A DNA stretch of 17,909 bases from Christensenella sp. UBA3944. Its GTDB lineage: Bacteria > Bacillota > Clostridia > Christensenellales > DTU072. The notes beneath the pieces are model-generated. The model worked only from the letters and a program-made list of their open reading frames with translations. It ran no database searches and was not told the origin of the DNA. The stretch spans positions 430 to 18,338 of the forward strand of contig DGDU01000011.1 in the NCBI GenBank assembly GCA_002385605.1, given 5' to 3'. The position numbers and the translations under genes were made by a program. Shown in pieces: positions 1 through 6,633 of this stretch. Positions within the stretch are counted from its first letter, which is position 1. Each line of letters opens with the position of its first letter.

Positions 1-78
1 AATTCTCAAAAAAGATCTGACGGTGCTCGCATAAAAATTTTATTAATAAAAGGGCGCATTTTAACCCGCTATCAGCAC

Positions 79-114
79 AAAAAAGGCTTGCCGGGCGGGT
101 CCTTTTTTTGTTGT
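79..114 (+). terminator. Intrinsic terminator of a gene upstream of the window
   Basis: Eight bases AAAAAAGG at 79-86 pair with CCTTTTTT at 101-108 around a 14-base GC-rich loop, and a T-rich tail follows. It probably ends transcription of a gene to the left of the window, since no gene in the window lies before it. The A/T symmetry would let it work in both directions. I see no gene in positions 1-78. Confidence 0.6.
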
Positions 115-171
115 TTTATAGGGCAAAAGGCGGTTCGGGGAATATTGAGGCGGAATTTCCGGGGAAGCGTA

Positions 172-200
172 TTGTTTGAGGCGGTTGGTTTGTGTATAAT
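172..200 (+). promoter_or_regulatory. Sigma-A-like promoter for the ABC exporter
   Basis: TTGTTT at 172-177 is separated by 17 bases from a perfect TATAAT at 195-200. Transcription would start near 207, giving a leader of about 174 bases before the exporter start codon. A second TATAAT at 220-225 has no matching -35 and lies between a ribosome binding site and a start codon, so I do not treat it as a promoter. Confidence 0.5.
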
Positions 201-206
201 GATGAT

Positions 207-380
207 ACAGGTAAAGGGGTATAATTATGCCGGAAATTAAAAATTCAGTTAAGGGCAGCAGAGGCGGAGCCCTGAAAACGCCCGGGGTTAACCTCAGTTT
301 GGCGAGAGCGGAACGGTGTTTTTGGAAGGTGACGAAAAATCGCCGCCTCTCTGTTGAATGCCGTCAAAAGGGAGTAAATT
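207..380 (+). other. Folded 5' leader of the ABC exporter mRNA
   Basis: Several complementary segments suggest an RNA structure. AGGGC (252-256) pairs with GCCCT (269-273), AGAGGCGG (260-267) with CCGCCTCT (343-350), and GGTGA (328-332) with TCGCC (340-344, one G-U pair). Some of these exclude each other. There is no terminator in the leader. I recognise no known riboswitch. The exporter ribosome binding site AAAGGGAG lies at 367-374, outside these stems. Confidence 0.3.
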
Positions 381-388
381 ATGCTTGA
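227..388 (+). CDS. Doubtful 53-residue ORF overlapping the exporter start
   Basis: The ATG at 227 follows AAAGGGG (213-219) with a 7-base spacing, and the frame ends in a TGA at 386-388, inside the first codons of the ABC exporter, an arrangement that would allow translational coupling. The predicted peptide is basic, has no recognisable domain, no signal peptide and no membrane segment, and its codon choice does not resemble the genes around it. The same bases form the inverted repeats of the leader, which argues that the RNA rather than a protein may be what matters. It could be a regulatory upstream ORF, a decayed gene fragment or chance. I do not recognise the peptide. Confidence 0.2.
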   Translation: MPEIKNSVKGSRGGALKTPGVNLSLARAERCFWKVTKNRRLSVECRQKGVNYA

Positions 389-3209
389 AGTAAAAGATCT
401 TGTGAGAGTATACAAACCCAAAAAGGGCGAGCCCGTAAGGGCGCTGGACGGCGTAAGCCTTAAGTTCCCCGACAAAGGTATGGTGTTTATCCTGGGTAAG
501 TCGGGAAGCGGCAAATCCACCCTCCTTAATGTTATGGGCGGGCTGGATAAGTACGACGAGGGCGAGATTATCATTAAAGGCAAGTCGTCCAAGGACTTTT
601 CGCAGGACGATTTTGACAGCTACCGTAACACCTATTTGGGGTTTATCTTTCAGGAATATAACATTCTGGATGAGTTTACGGTGGGCGTAAACATAGGGCT
701 TGCGCTTCAGCTGCAAGGCAAAAAGGCGACCGAGGAGGATATTAACCGCATCCTCGCCGAGGTCGATATGGTGGGCTACGCCGACAGAAAGCCCAACGAG
801 CTATCGGGCGGGCAGAAGCAAAGGGTGGCAATCGCCCGCGCCCTCGTTAAAAACCCGCAGATTATTATGGCCGACGAGCCCACGGGCGCGCTGGACAGCG
901 CGACGGGCCTGCAAGTCTTTGATACCCTTAAAAAGCTCTCCAAAGACAAGCTGGTGCTTGTGGTCACCCACGACAGGGAGTTTGCCGAAATGTACGGCGA
1001 CAGGGTAATCGAGCTTAAGGACGGCAAAGTTATAAGCGATATATCCAAGCACATAAGCGAACAGGCGCAGGGCGAAGGGCTGTCTATCACCAACAATTCG
1101 GTGATCCAGATTAAAAAGGGCTACCGACTGACCCCCGGGGATCTGGAGATCATAAATAAATATGTTGCCGAGCGCGACGCCATAATCACTCTTGACGACA
1201 AGCTGAACGACACCGTGCGGAAGGCCGCCAGGCTGAACGAGGCGGGAAAACAGGAATACTTTACGGATACCGACAACTCGAAGATTGTTTCGACCGACCC
1301 CGAGCCGTTTAAGCTTATAAAATCGAGGCTTCCTTACAAACATTCGCTTAAGATAGGGGCGAGCAGCCTGAAGCACAAGCGCTTCCGTCTCGCCGTGACT
1401 ATATTTTTGTCCTTTGCGGCGTTTGCCATGTTCGGGCTTGCCGATACCATTTCGGCATACGACAAGGCGAGCGTTCTCGCGAAGTCTATCGCCGATACGG
1501 GGATAAATTATCTTTCTTACAACGCCTCCAAAGCTTATTACGACGACCGTTACGAGCGCTATGTTTCTTTCGGCGTCCAGATGAAAGCGGAGGATGTGGA
1601 GGATCTGAAGAAGGCGACGGGGCTTGCTTTCCGTCCGGTTTATTACAACAGAATGAAAAGTTTTTACCTTAACATCAACATGCTTAGCCCCGCCCTATTA
1701 CCCTCTTATTTGCAATATAACGCCATGGTGACAGGCTTTTGCGAATTTACAGAGGCTGAAGCGCGCGCGGCGGGCTTTGCAATAACGGGAAGGCTGCCCG
1801 AAGAGTTTGACGAAATCGCGATAACCGATCACATTTACAGTATGTTCAAGGCGGGAGGATACCAGAACCATATTGATTACTCCCGATATACCGGCGAACA
1901 AATTTCCACGAAGGAGGCTTTCTTAGAGATCGAGCCCGTTGTTTACCTTAACGGCACGGACTATAAGATTACAGGCATTGTGGATACCGGCTTTAACAAG
2001 GAGAGATATGCCGCCTTAGATGACAACACCCTTACCGACCTCGAGCGCTACGCTCTTACAGGCGAATATGAAGCATTGAAAAAGTACGGCTATCACGGCC
2101 TGGCCTTCGTTAAAGAGGGCTTTCTTGAGCAACTTATTGCCGCTGCGGAAGAAGAGTATGAGATAAGCCTTGATGATGTGAACGGATATTGTATGCTTTT
2201 TACGGGAACCCACGAGAATCCCAAGTTCTATTCTTACTTCAACAGGGTTATAAACGCCGAAGGCCTTTCAAAAAAAGCAAGCATATTTTATCTGGACGAA
2301 AACGATACCACTCTAGACTCCGGCAGCGTGCTGCTGCCCTTAAGTTATGATGTCATTAACTTTTTGGACAGATATGAAGATAACATAGGGTCGCGGTTGC
2401 AACAAGCTCTGGCACATAAAGATTTCGAGCTGGTGAAAGAGGTGATAAAGGAAAATAAGGATACCATAAAGCCGCTTTTTGAGAGCCTGACCATAAATTA
2501 TTCAATAGCTTATAACTACTACGAAAAGTCGCCGCAGATAAAAGGTTTTTTCGCGGACACCTCTCTAAACGACGAGGTATACACCCCCGGGGAGCTTCTT
2601 TGCCTGAGCGACGACTTATATGAGCCGTACGGGGATTTCAGGGGAAGGATATTCTCCCATGCCATAACCCCGATGCCGGAGAGTATGGAAGGAATAAGAA
2701 AGGCCGCAACCTTCAATTACCGCCAGCCAAAGGAAGGCATACTCTTCACTATGCAAAACGAGATTACCTCGGTGCTTTATGTAGTAAACAGCAGCCTGGA
2801 AACTTTCGCCCAGGTCTTCCTGTATGTGGGGTTGGGGCTTGCCTTCTTCGCCGCGGTGCTTCTTACAAATTATATCTCGACGAGCATTTCCTACAAGAAA
2901 CGCGAGATAGGCATTCTGCGCGCGGTGGGCGCGAGAAGCAGCGATGTGTTCGGGATTTTCTTCAACGAAAGCCTGATTATCGCCCTGATAAACTTTATCC
3001 TCGCGAGCGTCGCCACGGGGGTTACCGTGTTTATTTTAAACACCGTTTTTAGAAGAGATTACAACTTGCTGATAACCTTCCTGCTGTTCGGCATAAGGCA
3101 GGTCGGGCTGATACTTGGCTCCAGCTTGCTTGTCGCCTTTATCGCCTCGTTTATACCCGTAATGAGGATAGCGAGAAAGAAGCCGATTGACGCTATCAAT
3201 AACAGGTAG
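381..3209 (+). CDS. ABC exporter, fused ATPase and FtsX/MacB-type permease
   Basis: This 942-residue protein joins a full nucleotide-binding domain (about 1-225) to a permease. Walker A GKSGSGKST is at 39-47, the Q-loop Gln at 91, signature LSGGQ at 141-145, Walker B with catalytic Glu166, and the H-loop His197. A cytoplasmic linker leads to membrane helix 1 (about 337-357), a large extracellular region (about 358-808), and three C-terminal helices (about 809-831, 864-887, 908-927) containing the conserved FtsX-like stretch KKREIGILRAVGA. This is the MacB/LolCDE/BceAB superfamily, which moves or senses peptides, lipids or antimicrobials at the membrane surface rather than importing nutrients. 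The substrate cannot be told. It is a single gene with its own promoter and terminator, no sensor kinase next to it, and AAAGGGAG 6 bases before the ATG. The extracellular domain is long for the family. Confidence 0.93.
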   Translation: MLEVKDLVRVYKPKKGEPVRALDGVSLKFPDKGMVFILGKSGSGKSTLLNVMGGLDKYDEGEIIIKGKSSKDFSQDDFDSYRNTYLGFIFQEYNILDEFTVGVNIGLALQLQGKKATEEDINRILAEVDMVGYADRKPNELSGGQKQRVAIARALVKNPQIIMADEPTGALDSATGLQVFDTLKKLSKDKLVLVVTHDREFAEMYGDRVIELKDGKVISDISKHISEQAQGEGLSITNNSVIQIKKGYRLTPGDLEIINKYVAERDAIITLDDKLNDTVRKAARLNEAGKQEYFTDTDNSKIVSTDPEPFKLIKSRLPYKHSLKIGASSLKHKRFRLAVTIFLSFAAFAMFGLADTISAYDKASVLAKSIADTGINYLSYNASKAYYDDRYERYVSFGVQMKAEDVEDLKKATGLAFRPVYYNRMKSFYLNINMLSPALLPSYLQYNAMVTGFCEFTEAEARAAGFAITGRLPEEFDEIAITDHIYSMFKAGGYQNHIDYSRYTGEQISTKEAFLEIEPVVYLNGTDYKITGIVDTGFNKERYAALDDNTLTDLERYALTGEYEALKKYGYHGLAFVKEGFLEQLIAAAEEEYEISLDDVNGYCMLFTGTHENPKFYSYFNRVINAEGLSKKASIFYLDENDTTLDSGSVLLPLSYDVINFLDRYEDNIGSRLQQALAHKDFELVKEVIKENKDTIKPLFESLTINYSIAYNYYEKSPQIKGFFADTSLNDEVYTPGELLCLSDDLYEPYGDFRGRIFSHAITPMPESMEGIRKAATFNYRQPKEGILFTMQNEITSVLYVVNSSLETFAQVFLYVGLGLAFFAAVLLTNYISTSISYKKREIGILRAVGARSSDVFGIFFNESLIIALINFILASVATGVTVFILNTVFRRDYNLLITFLLFGIRQVGLILGSSLLVAFIASFIPVMRIARKKPIDAINNR

Positions 3210-3232
3210 CATAGGAATATTCGAAAACAAAG

Positions 3233-3268
3233 AAAAGGCTGTACGAAAGTAGGCAGCCTTTTTTGTTT
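3233..3268 (+). terminator. Intrinsic terminator after the ABC exporter
   Basis: GGCTG (3237-3241) pairs with CAGCC (3254-3258), extended by AAAA against TTTT to a nine-pair stem, followed by a T-tract to 3264 and further T residues. It begins 24 bases after the exporter stop codon and cleanly separates it from the phosphatase gene. Confidence 0.85.
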
Positions 3269-3290
3269 TGGGCGGGAGTGGCGGATTGGT

Positions 3291-3319
3291 TTGAAAATAA
3301 GCGCCATATATGATAAACT
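3291..3319 (+). promoter_or_regulatory. Possible sigma-A promoter for the phosphatase gene
   Basis: TTGAAA (3291-3296) is spaced 17 bases from TAAACT (3314-3319), in the gap after the exporter terminator. The -10 match is only 4 of 6, but an independent start is needed because the preceding terminator is strong. Confidence 0.4.
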
Positions 3320-3346
3320 AAAAATATACTTTTATTGAGGGCCGAA

Positions 3347-4093
3347 ATGGAAAAGATTTTGAACTTCAGGGACCTGGGCGGCATTGTGACCGAGGACGGG
3401 AGAAAAATCAAAAAGGGCTTGTTCTTCAGGTGCGCGATGCTTGAGGAAGCCTCCGAAAACGATATAGCCGAGCTAAAAAAGCTGGGCATAAAGCTTATAT
3501 TTGACTACCGCAACCCCGAGGAAATACCCGAGGCGGGCGGATACCCCTATAACGAGATTGGCGCGAAGCGCCTCTCGTTTATTATGCTTCGCGGAAACGA
3601 CAAACTGTTTAAGCTTCAGAATCAGCCAAACTATAAAAGAATCTTCGCGAAGGTTACCCTGGAAGATATAAAAAACACCTACCGCTCCTTACCCTTCGGC
3701 AATGAGGGCTACAAGAGAATGGTGCAGGCTTTGGCGGACGGAGAAGTGCCGTTTATACAGCATTGCTCGGCCGGCAAAGATCGCACGGGCGTGGGAAGCG
3801 CAATACTTTTAGGGATTCTGGGCGTAAGCTTTGACAACATTATGGAAGATTATCTTAAGAGCCTCAAGGTGGAAAAGGAAATCCGCGACAAGGCCGCCGA
3901 AAGAGTGCCCCGCATACTGTTTCGGTATTTCCAGAGGCGGTTCGGGCTGTTGTTCAGGGTCGAAAAAGAGCTTCTCGAGGCAGCCCTGGAAGAAATAATC
4001 GGGCGGTACGGAAGCCTTGAAAACTACGCTTCTGCCGAATTCGACCTGACCAGAGAAAAGATTAAGGAACTCAGGAACAGATACACAGAATAG
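3347..4093 (+). CDS. Tyrosine/serine-type protein phosphatase (CX5R family)
   Basis: The 248-residue product carries the N-terminal NFRDLGG motif (6-12) and the P-loop HCSAGKDRTG (139-148) with nucleophile Cys140 and Arg146. This is the layout of the bacterial Tyr_phosphatase3 (PF13350) group, related to MptpB/IphP-like enzymes that remove phosphate from tyrosine, sometimes serine/threonine or phosphoinositides. The segment FDYRNPEE (52-59) fits the conserved Asp/Arg strand of the family. There is no signal peptide, so it should act in the cytoplasm. I chose the ATG at 3347 because GAGGG (3337-3341) stands 5 bases before it; a TTG at 3335 in the same frame would precede that binding site. It is monocistronic, and its physiological substrate cannot be inferred from its neighbours. 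Confidence 0.9.
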   Translation: MEKILNFRDLGGIVTEDGRKIKKGLFFRCAMLEEASENDIAELKKLGIKLIFDYRNPEEIPEAGGYPYNEIGAKRLSFIMLRGNDKLFKLQNQPNYKRIFAKVTLEDIKNTYRSLPFGNEGYKRMVQALADGEVPFIQHCSAGKDRTGVGSAILLGILGVSFDNIMEDYLKSLKVEKEIRDKAAERVPRILFRYFQRRFGLLFRVEKELLEAALEEIIGRYGSLENYASAEFDLTREKIKELRNRYTE

Positions 4094-4295
4094 CTTCAGA
4101 ATGTTTCATATCAGGTAAATTCAAGCGTAGGCGCCGACAGATTTTAGGTATAAAAATCTTACCGCTTTGCGGGCAAAAGGCCGTGAACCATAGTATTACT
4201 AGCCGAAAACCCGCGCGTTTTTGCATTCAGGGATAAACAAAAGCGGGATGAGGGGAGCAGGGTAAAATTAGAGCAAATATTCGTACAATAAAGGT
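4094..4295 (+). other. Hairpin-rich 3' region downstream of the phosphatase
   Basis: No ORF is convincing here. AGATTTT (4139-4145) pairs with AAAATCT (4153-4159) around a 7-base loop. CCGC (4162-4165) can pair with GCGG (4169-4172), or instead GCGGG (4169-4173) pairs with CCCGC (4210-4214), enclosing GGC (4179-4181) against GCC (4202-4204) across an A-rich internal loop. A short T-tract follows at 4218-4222. The rest (4225-4295) is purine-rich and unstructured. It may be a long 3' untranslated region or a small RNA. I match it to no known RNA family. Confidence 0.3.
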
Positions 4296-4323
4296 AAAAC
4301 GCGCCCCCCTGGGCGTTTTTGTT
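4296..4323 (+). terminator. Intrinsic terminator upstream of the purine leader
   Basis: AAAACGC (4296-4302) pairs with GCGTTTT (4313-4319), with a bulged G and two further C-G pairs closing a C-rich loop; a T-rich tail continues to 4324. An alternative register pairs CGCCC (4302-4306) with GGGCG (4311-4315). It isolates the purine operon from transcription coming from the phosphatase gene and may also act on the minus strand. Confidence 0.6.
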
Positions 4324-4351
4324 TGCAAAAGGGTGCCCGCCTGTGCTATCT

Positions 4352-4357
4352 TATAAT
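4352..4357 (+). promoter_or_regulatory. Probable -10 box of the purine operon
   Basis: A perfect TATAAT lies just after the terminator at 4296-4323 and predicts a transcription start near 4364. No good -35 is present at 16-18 bases; TTGCAA at 4323-4328 is too far (23 bases). The promoter may therefore be weak or depend on an activator. No convincing inverted pair of PurR boxes was found. Confidence 0.45.
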
Positions 4358-4382
4358 CAGAAATATGAGGAAGGGAGCTACG

Positions 4383-4448
4383 ATGGCAATTCCGTTTGCG
4401 GCATCCGCAACCGAATACAGCAAGAACATCTTAGCAAGTATACTATAG
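4383..4448 (+). CDS. Putative 21-residue leader peptide of the purine operon
   Basis: An ATG at 4383 is preceded by AGGAAGGGAG (4367-4376), about 19 bases after the predicted transcription start, and runs 21 codons to a TAG at 4446-4448 that sits at the foot of a terminator-like hairpin. This is the geometry of classic attenuator leader peptides. The peptide begins MAIPFAASATEY and is rich in Ala (5 of 21). It contains no Gln, Gly or Asp, the amino acids consumed by purine synthesis, and no run of one codon. It could therefore report general translation, nucleotide supply or something else, or it could be a chance ORF. GGAA at 4369-4372 could pair with TTCC at 4390-4393 and mask its ribosome binding site. 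The peptide itself is probably not functional. Confidence 0.45.
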   Translation: MAIPFAASATEYSKNILASIL

Positions 4449-4470
4449 GCCGTGTATTGCGGCTTTTTTT
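4393..4470 (+). promoter_or_regulatory. Candidate transcription attenuator before purE
   Basis: Four segments can form alternative RNA stems. Segment 1 (TTGCGG, 4396-4401) pairs perfectly with segment 2 (CCGCAA, 4405-4410) around a 3-base loop, with two more pairs beyond one mismatch (4393-4394 with 4412-4413). Segment 3 (GCCGT, 4449-4453) pairs with segment 4 (GCGGC, 4459-4463), followed by seven T residues: the terminator. Segment 2 also pairs perfectly with TTGCGG at 4457-4462, and TACA (4416-4419) with TGTA (4453-4456), giving a ten-pair antiterminator with a five-base bulge that excludes 3:4. Segments 1 and 4 share the same six bases, so segment 2 must choose between them. Confidence 0.5.
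4447..4470 (+). terminator. Conditional terminator in the purE leader
   Basis: AGGCCGT (4447-4453) pairs with GCGGCTT (4459-4465), including two G-U pairs, over a five-base loop; a T-tract runs to 4470 and continues after one G. It lies only 16 bases before the purE start codon, so an unconditional terminator would silence the operon; it must be leaky or regulated. Confidence 0.5.
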
Positions 4471-4486
4471 GTTTTTCGGAGGGTTT

Positions 4487-4984
4487 ATGGGAAAAGTAGC
4501 CGTTATTATGGGAAGCAAAAGCGATTGGCAGGCAATAAGGCCGTGCTATGACACGCTGGTTAAATTCGGCATTGATGCCGAGGTGTTCGTGATGTCCGCC
4601 CACAGGACGCCCGACAAGGCGGCGGAATTCGCAAAAAACGCCGAGGCCGAGGGCTATAAGGTTATTATCGCCGCGGCGGGCAAGGCTGCGCACCTCGCGG
4701 GAGTGCTCGCGGCGCATACCGTTCTGCCCGTTATCGGAATACCCGTAAAGAGCTCGACGATGGACGGGTTGGACAGCCTGCTGTCGGTGGTGCAAATGCC
4801 CTCGGGCATACCCGTGGCTACGGTTGCAATCAACGGTGCGGAAAACGCAGCGATCCTAGCGGCCCAGATGCTTGCCCTATCCAGCCCCGGGCTTTGCAAA
4901 AAACTTGCCGACTTCAAAAAAGAACTTGCCGAAAAGGTAGAAAAAGACAACGAAGCCCTTAAGAAAGAGCTTTTGTCGGAATAA
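4487..4984 (+). CDS. purE: 5-(carboxyamino)imidazole ribonucleotide mutase, PurE
   Basis: PurE makes CAIR (4-carboxy-5-aminoimidazole ribonucleotide) in de novo purine synthesis. The 165-residue protein has the family hallmarks MGSKSDW near the N-terminus, SAHRTPDK with the catalytic His, the mobile loop AAAGKAAHLAG, and VVQMPSGIPVATV. SKSDW and SAHRTP point to class I (N5-CAIR mutase), which normally works with the ATP-dependent PurK; no purK is in the window. The C-terminal 30 residues are a charged helix. I chose the ATG at 4487 because GGAGGG (4478-4483) precedes it and the protein then starts at the canonical residue. An in-frame upstream extension to 4319 crosses the promoter, the leader ORF and the terminator and is not credible. 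It is the first gene of the purine operon and lies directly behind the candidate attenuator. Confidence 0.96.
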   Translation: MGKVAVIMGSKSDWQAIRPCYDTLVKFGIDAEVFVMSAHRTPDKAAEFAKNAEAEGYKVIIAAAGKAAHLAGVLAAHTVLPVIGIPVKSSTMDGLDSLLSVVQMPSGIPVATVAINGAENAAILAAQMLALSSPGLCKKLADFKKELAEKVEKDNEALKKELLSE

Positions 4985-4996
4985 TCGGAGAGAATT

Positions 4997-6031
4997 ATGG
5001 CTATTTCGTACAAGGACGCCGGAGTCGATGTCACCCGCGGATATAAAGCGGTGGACCTTATGAAGAAATATGTCAAATCCACCTTCGACAGCAATGTCGT
5101 GGGCGATTTGGGAAGCTTCGGGGGATTTTATTCCCTTGCAGGCTTTAACTACAAAAACCCCGTGCTGGTGTCTGGCACCGACGGCGTGGGCACAAAACTG
5201 AAGTACGCCTTTTCTACGGGAAAACTTGATACCGTGGGCATAGACTGTGTGGCCATGTGCGTAAACGACATAGCCTGCTCGGGAGCGAGGCCGCTGTTCT
5301 TCCTTGATTATATCGCCACGGGTAAGCTTGTGCCCGAGGCGGTTGCCGAAATAGTAAAGGGCGTTGCCGAGGGTTGCAGGCAGGCGGGCTGCGCTTTGAT
5401 AGGCGGCGAAACCGCCGAAATGCCGGGCTTTTACCCCGAAAACGAATTTGACCTCGCGGGCTTTGCCGTGGGCATAGCCGACCGCGACAATCTTATAACG
5501 GGCGATACGGTACAGGCGGGCGACAAGCTTGTAGGGATTGCCTCCTCGGGCGCGCACTCCAACGGATATTCGCTTATAAGAAAGCTGTTTGGCCCCGAGG
5601 ATAAGGGGCTTCTCGAAACATATTCGCCCGAACTGGGCAAGACCTTCGGAGAGGCCATTCTCGCGCCCACAAAGATATATGTAAAAACGGTGCTTGACCT
5701 TAAAGAAAAGCTTCCGCTTAAAGGTATAGCCCACATAACGGGCGGCGGGTTTATCGAGAATATCCCCCGCTTCCTGCCCGACGCCGAAAAGCTGGGCATA
5801 AGGGTGTACATAAACAGCTATCCCCTGCCGCCGCTGTTCGGGATTCTTTGCGAAAAGGCAGAGCTTACAAGGGAGCAGGCGTATAACACCTTTAATATGG
5901 GCATAGGCCTCGTGATAGCCGTCGCGCCCGAATACGCCGATACCCTTATAAAAGAGGCCGAGGCTTTGGGCGAGAAGGCCTACATCATAGGCGAGGTAAC
6001 CGATAAGGCGGGAGTGGAGCTTAAGGAATGA
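4997..6031 (+). CDS. purM: Phosphoribosylformylglycinamidine cyclo-ligase, PurM
   Basis: PurM closes the imidazole ring, converting FGAM and ATP to AIR (5-aminoimidazole ribonucleotide), the precursor of the PurE substrate. The 344-residue length is standard. Visible motifs are GTDGVGTK (60-67) and GGETAEMPG (136-144), the nucleotide- and metal-binding signatures of the PurM/PurL/SelD/ThiL fold, followed by the C-terminal AIRS domain with SSGAHSNGYSLIR and HITGGGF. GGAGA stands 7 bases before the ATG, and the gene begins 12 bases after purE. In many Clostridia purC and purF lie between purE and purM; here they do not. The stop codon overlaps the purN start by 4 bases (ATGA), so the two are translationally coupled. 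Confidence 0.97.
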   Translation: MAISYKDAGVDVTRGYKAVDLMKKYVKSTFDSNVVGDLGSFGGFYSLAGFNYKNPVLVSGTDGVGTKLKYAFSTGKLDTVGIDCVAMCVNDIACSGARPLFFLDYIATGKLVPEAVAEIVKGVAEGCRQAGCALIGGETAEMPGFYPENEFDLAGFAVGIADRDNLITGDTVQAGDKLVGIASSGAHSNGYSLIRKLFGPEDKGLLETYSPELGKTFGEAILAPTKIYVKTVLDLKEKLPLKGIAHITGGGFIENIPRFLPDAEKLGIRVYINSYPLPPLFGILCEKAELTREQAYNTFNMGIGLVIAVAPEYADTLIKEAEALGEKAYIIGEVTDKAGVELKE

Positions 6032-6618
6032 AAAAGCGCCTTGCCGTGTTTGTGTCGGGCGGCGGCACAGACTTCCAATCTATAATAGACGGCGTAAGAA
6101 ACGGCGAGATAAACGCCGAAATAGCCGTTTGCGTGGCTTCTAAGGACGGCATTTACGCCATCGAAAGGGCAAAGCAAAACGGCATAAGGTATGAAGTCTA
6201 TAAAAAATCCGATTACGGCAGCGCTGAGGAGATGTTTGAGAAAATCTCGGGGCTTTTAGACAAGTTAAAGGTGGACCTTATAGTGCTCGCGGGGTATCTT
6301 ACCATACTGCCCTCGGCTTTCGTAAGAAGATTTAAAGGGAAAATCATAAATATTCACCCTTCGCTGATACCCAAGTACTGCGGCGAGGGGTTCTACGGAA
6401 TGAAAGTCCATGAGGCTGTCATTAAAGGCGGCGAAACCGAGTCGGGCGCTACCGTGCATTTCGTGGACGAGGGCGTGGACACGGGCGAGATAATAGCCCG
6501 CGCAAAGGTGCCCGTTATGCCGGGAGACACCCCCGAAACGCTCGCCAAAAGGGTACTGGAGGCCGAGCATAAACTGCTTCCGCGGGTTCTTAAGATGTTG
6601 TGCGACAAAAATAATTGA
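6028..6618 (+). CDS. purN: Phosphoribosylglycinamide formyltransferase, PurN
   Basis: PurN transfers the formyl group of 10-formyl-tetrahydrofolate to glycinamide ribonucleotide, linking purine synthesis to folate supply. The 196-residue protein shows the glycine-rich N-terminal loop SGGGTDFQSI (10-19), the catalytic Asn108 and His110 in NIHPSLIP, and the catalytic Asp147 in VHFVDEGVDTG. The insertion PKYCGEGFYGMKVHEAVI differs from the E. coli form and fits a Gram-positive anaerobe type as far as I recall. It overlaps purM by 4 bases and depends on coupling; no strong ribosome binding site is needed. The folate-independent alternative PurT is not seen. Confidence 0.96.
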   Translation: MKKRLAVFVSGGGTDFQSIIDGVRNGEINAEIAVCVASKDGIYAIERAKQNGIRYEVYKKSDYGSAEEMFEKISGLLDKLKVDLIVLAGYLTILPSAFVRRFKGKIINIHPSLIPKYCGEGFYGMKVHEAVIKGGETESGATVHFVDEGVDTGEIIARAKVPVMPGDTPETLAKRVLEAEHKLLPRVLKMLCDKNN

Positions 6619-6633
6619 AATAAAGAGGGAAAT

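Noticed and set aside
4179..4325. Possible ZTP (pfl) riboswitch before the purine genes
   Set aside because: Fragments resembling the motif occur in order (CCGTGA at 4181-4186, GGGGAGC at 4252-4258, CCTGGGC at 4308-4314), which is tempting next to purH. However, the flanks of the first two do not pair to form P1, the conserved GACTGGCG part is absent, and a T-tract interrupts the span. An Infernal search with RF01750 would settle it.
4275..4420. PurR operator (PurBox) pairs
   Set aside because: CCGAATAC at 4412-4419 and ATTCGTAC at 4279-4286 share only the CGAA core. They mismatch the consensus in several positions and do not have the usual spacing.
4323..4486. Guanine, PRPP or tetrahydrofolate riboswitch in the purE leader
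   Set aside because: None of the conserved core segments of these classes can be found; the leader fits better as a translated attenuator.
4319..4486. Longer PurE with an N-terminal extension
   Set aside because: The in-frame extension covers the promoter, the leader ORF and the terminator hairpin, while GGAGGG and the canonical start residue are at 4487.
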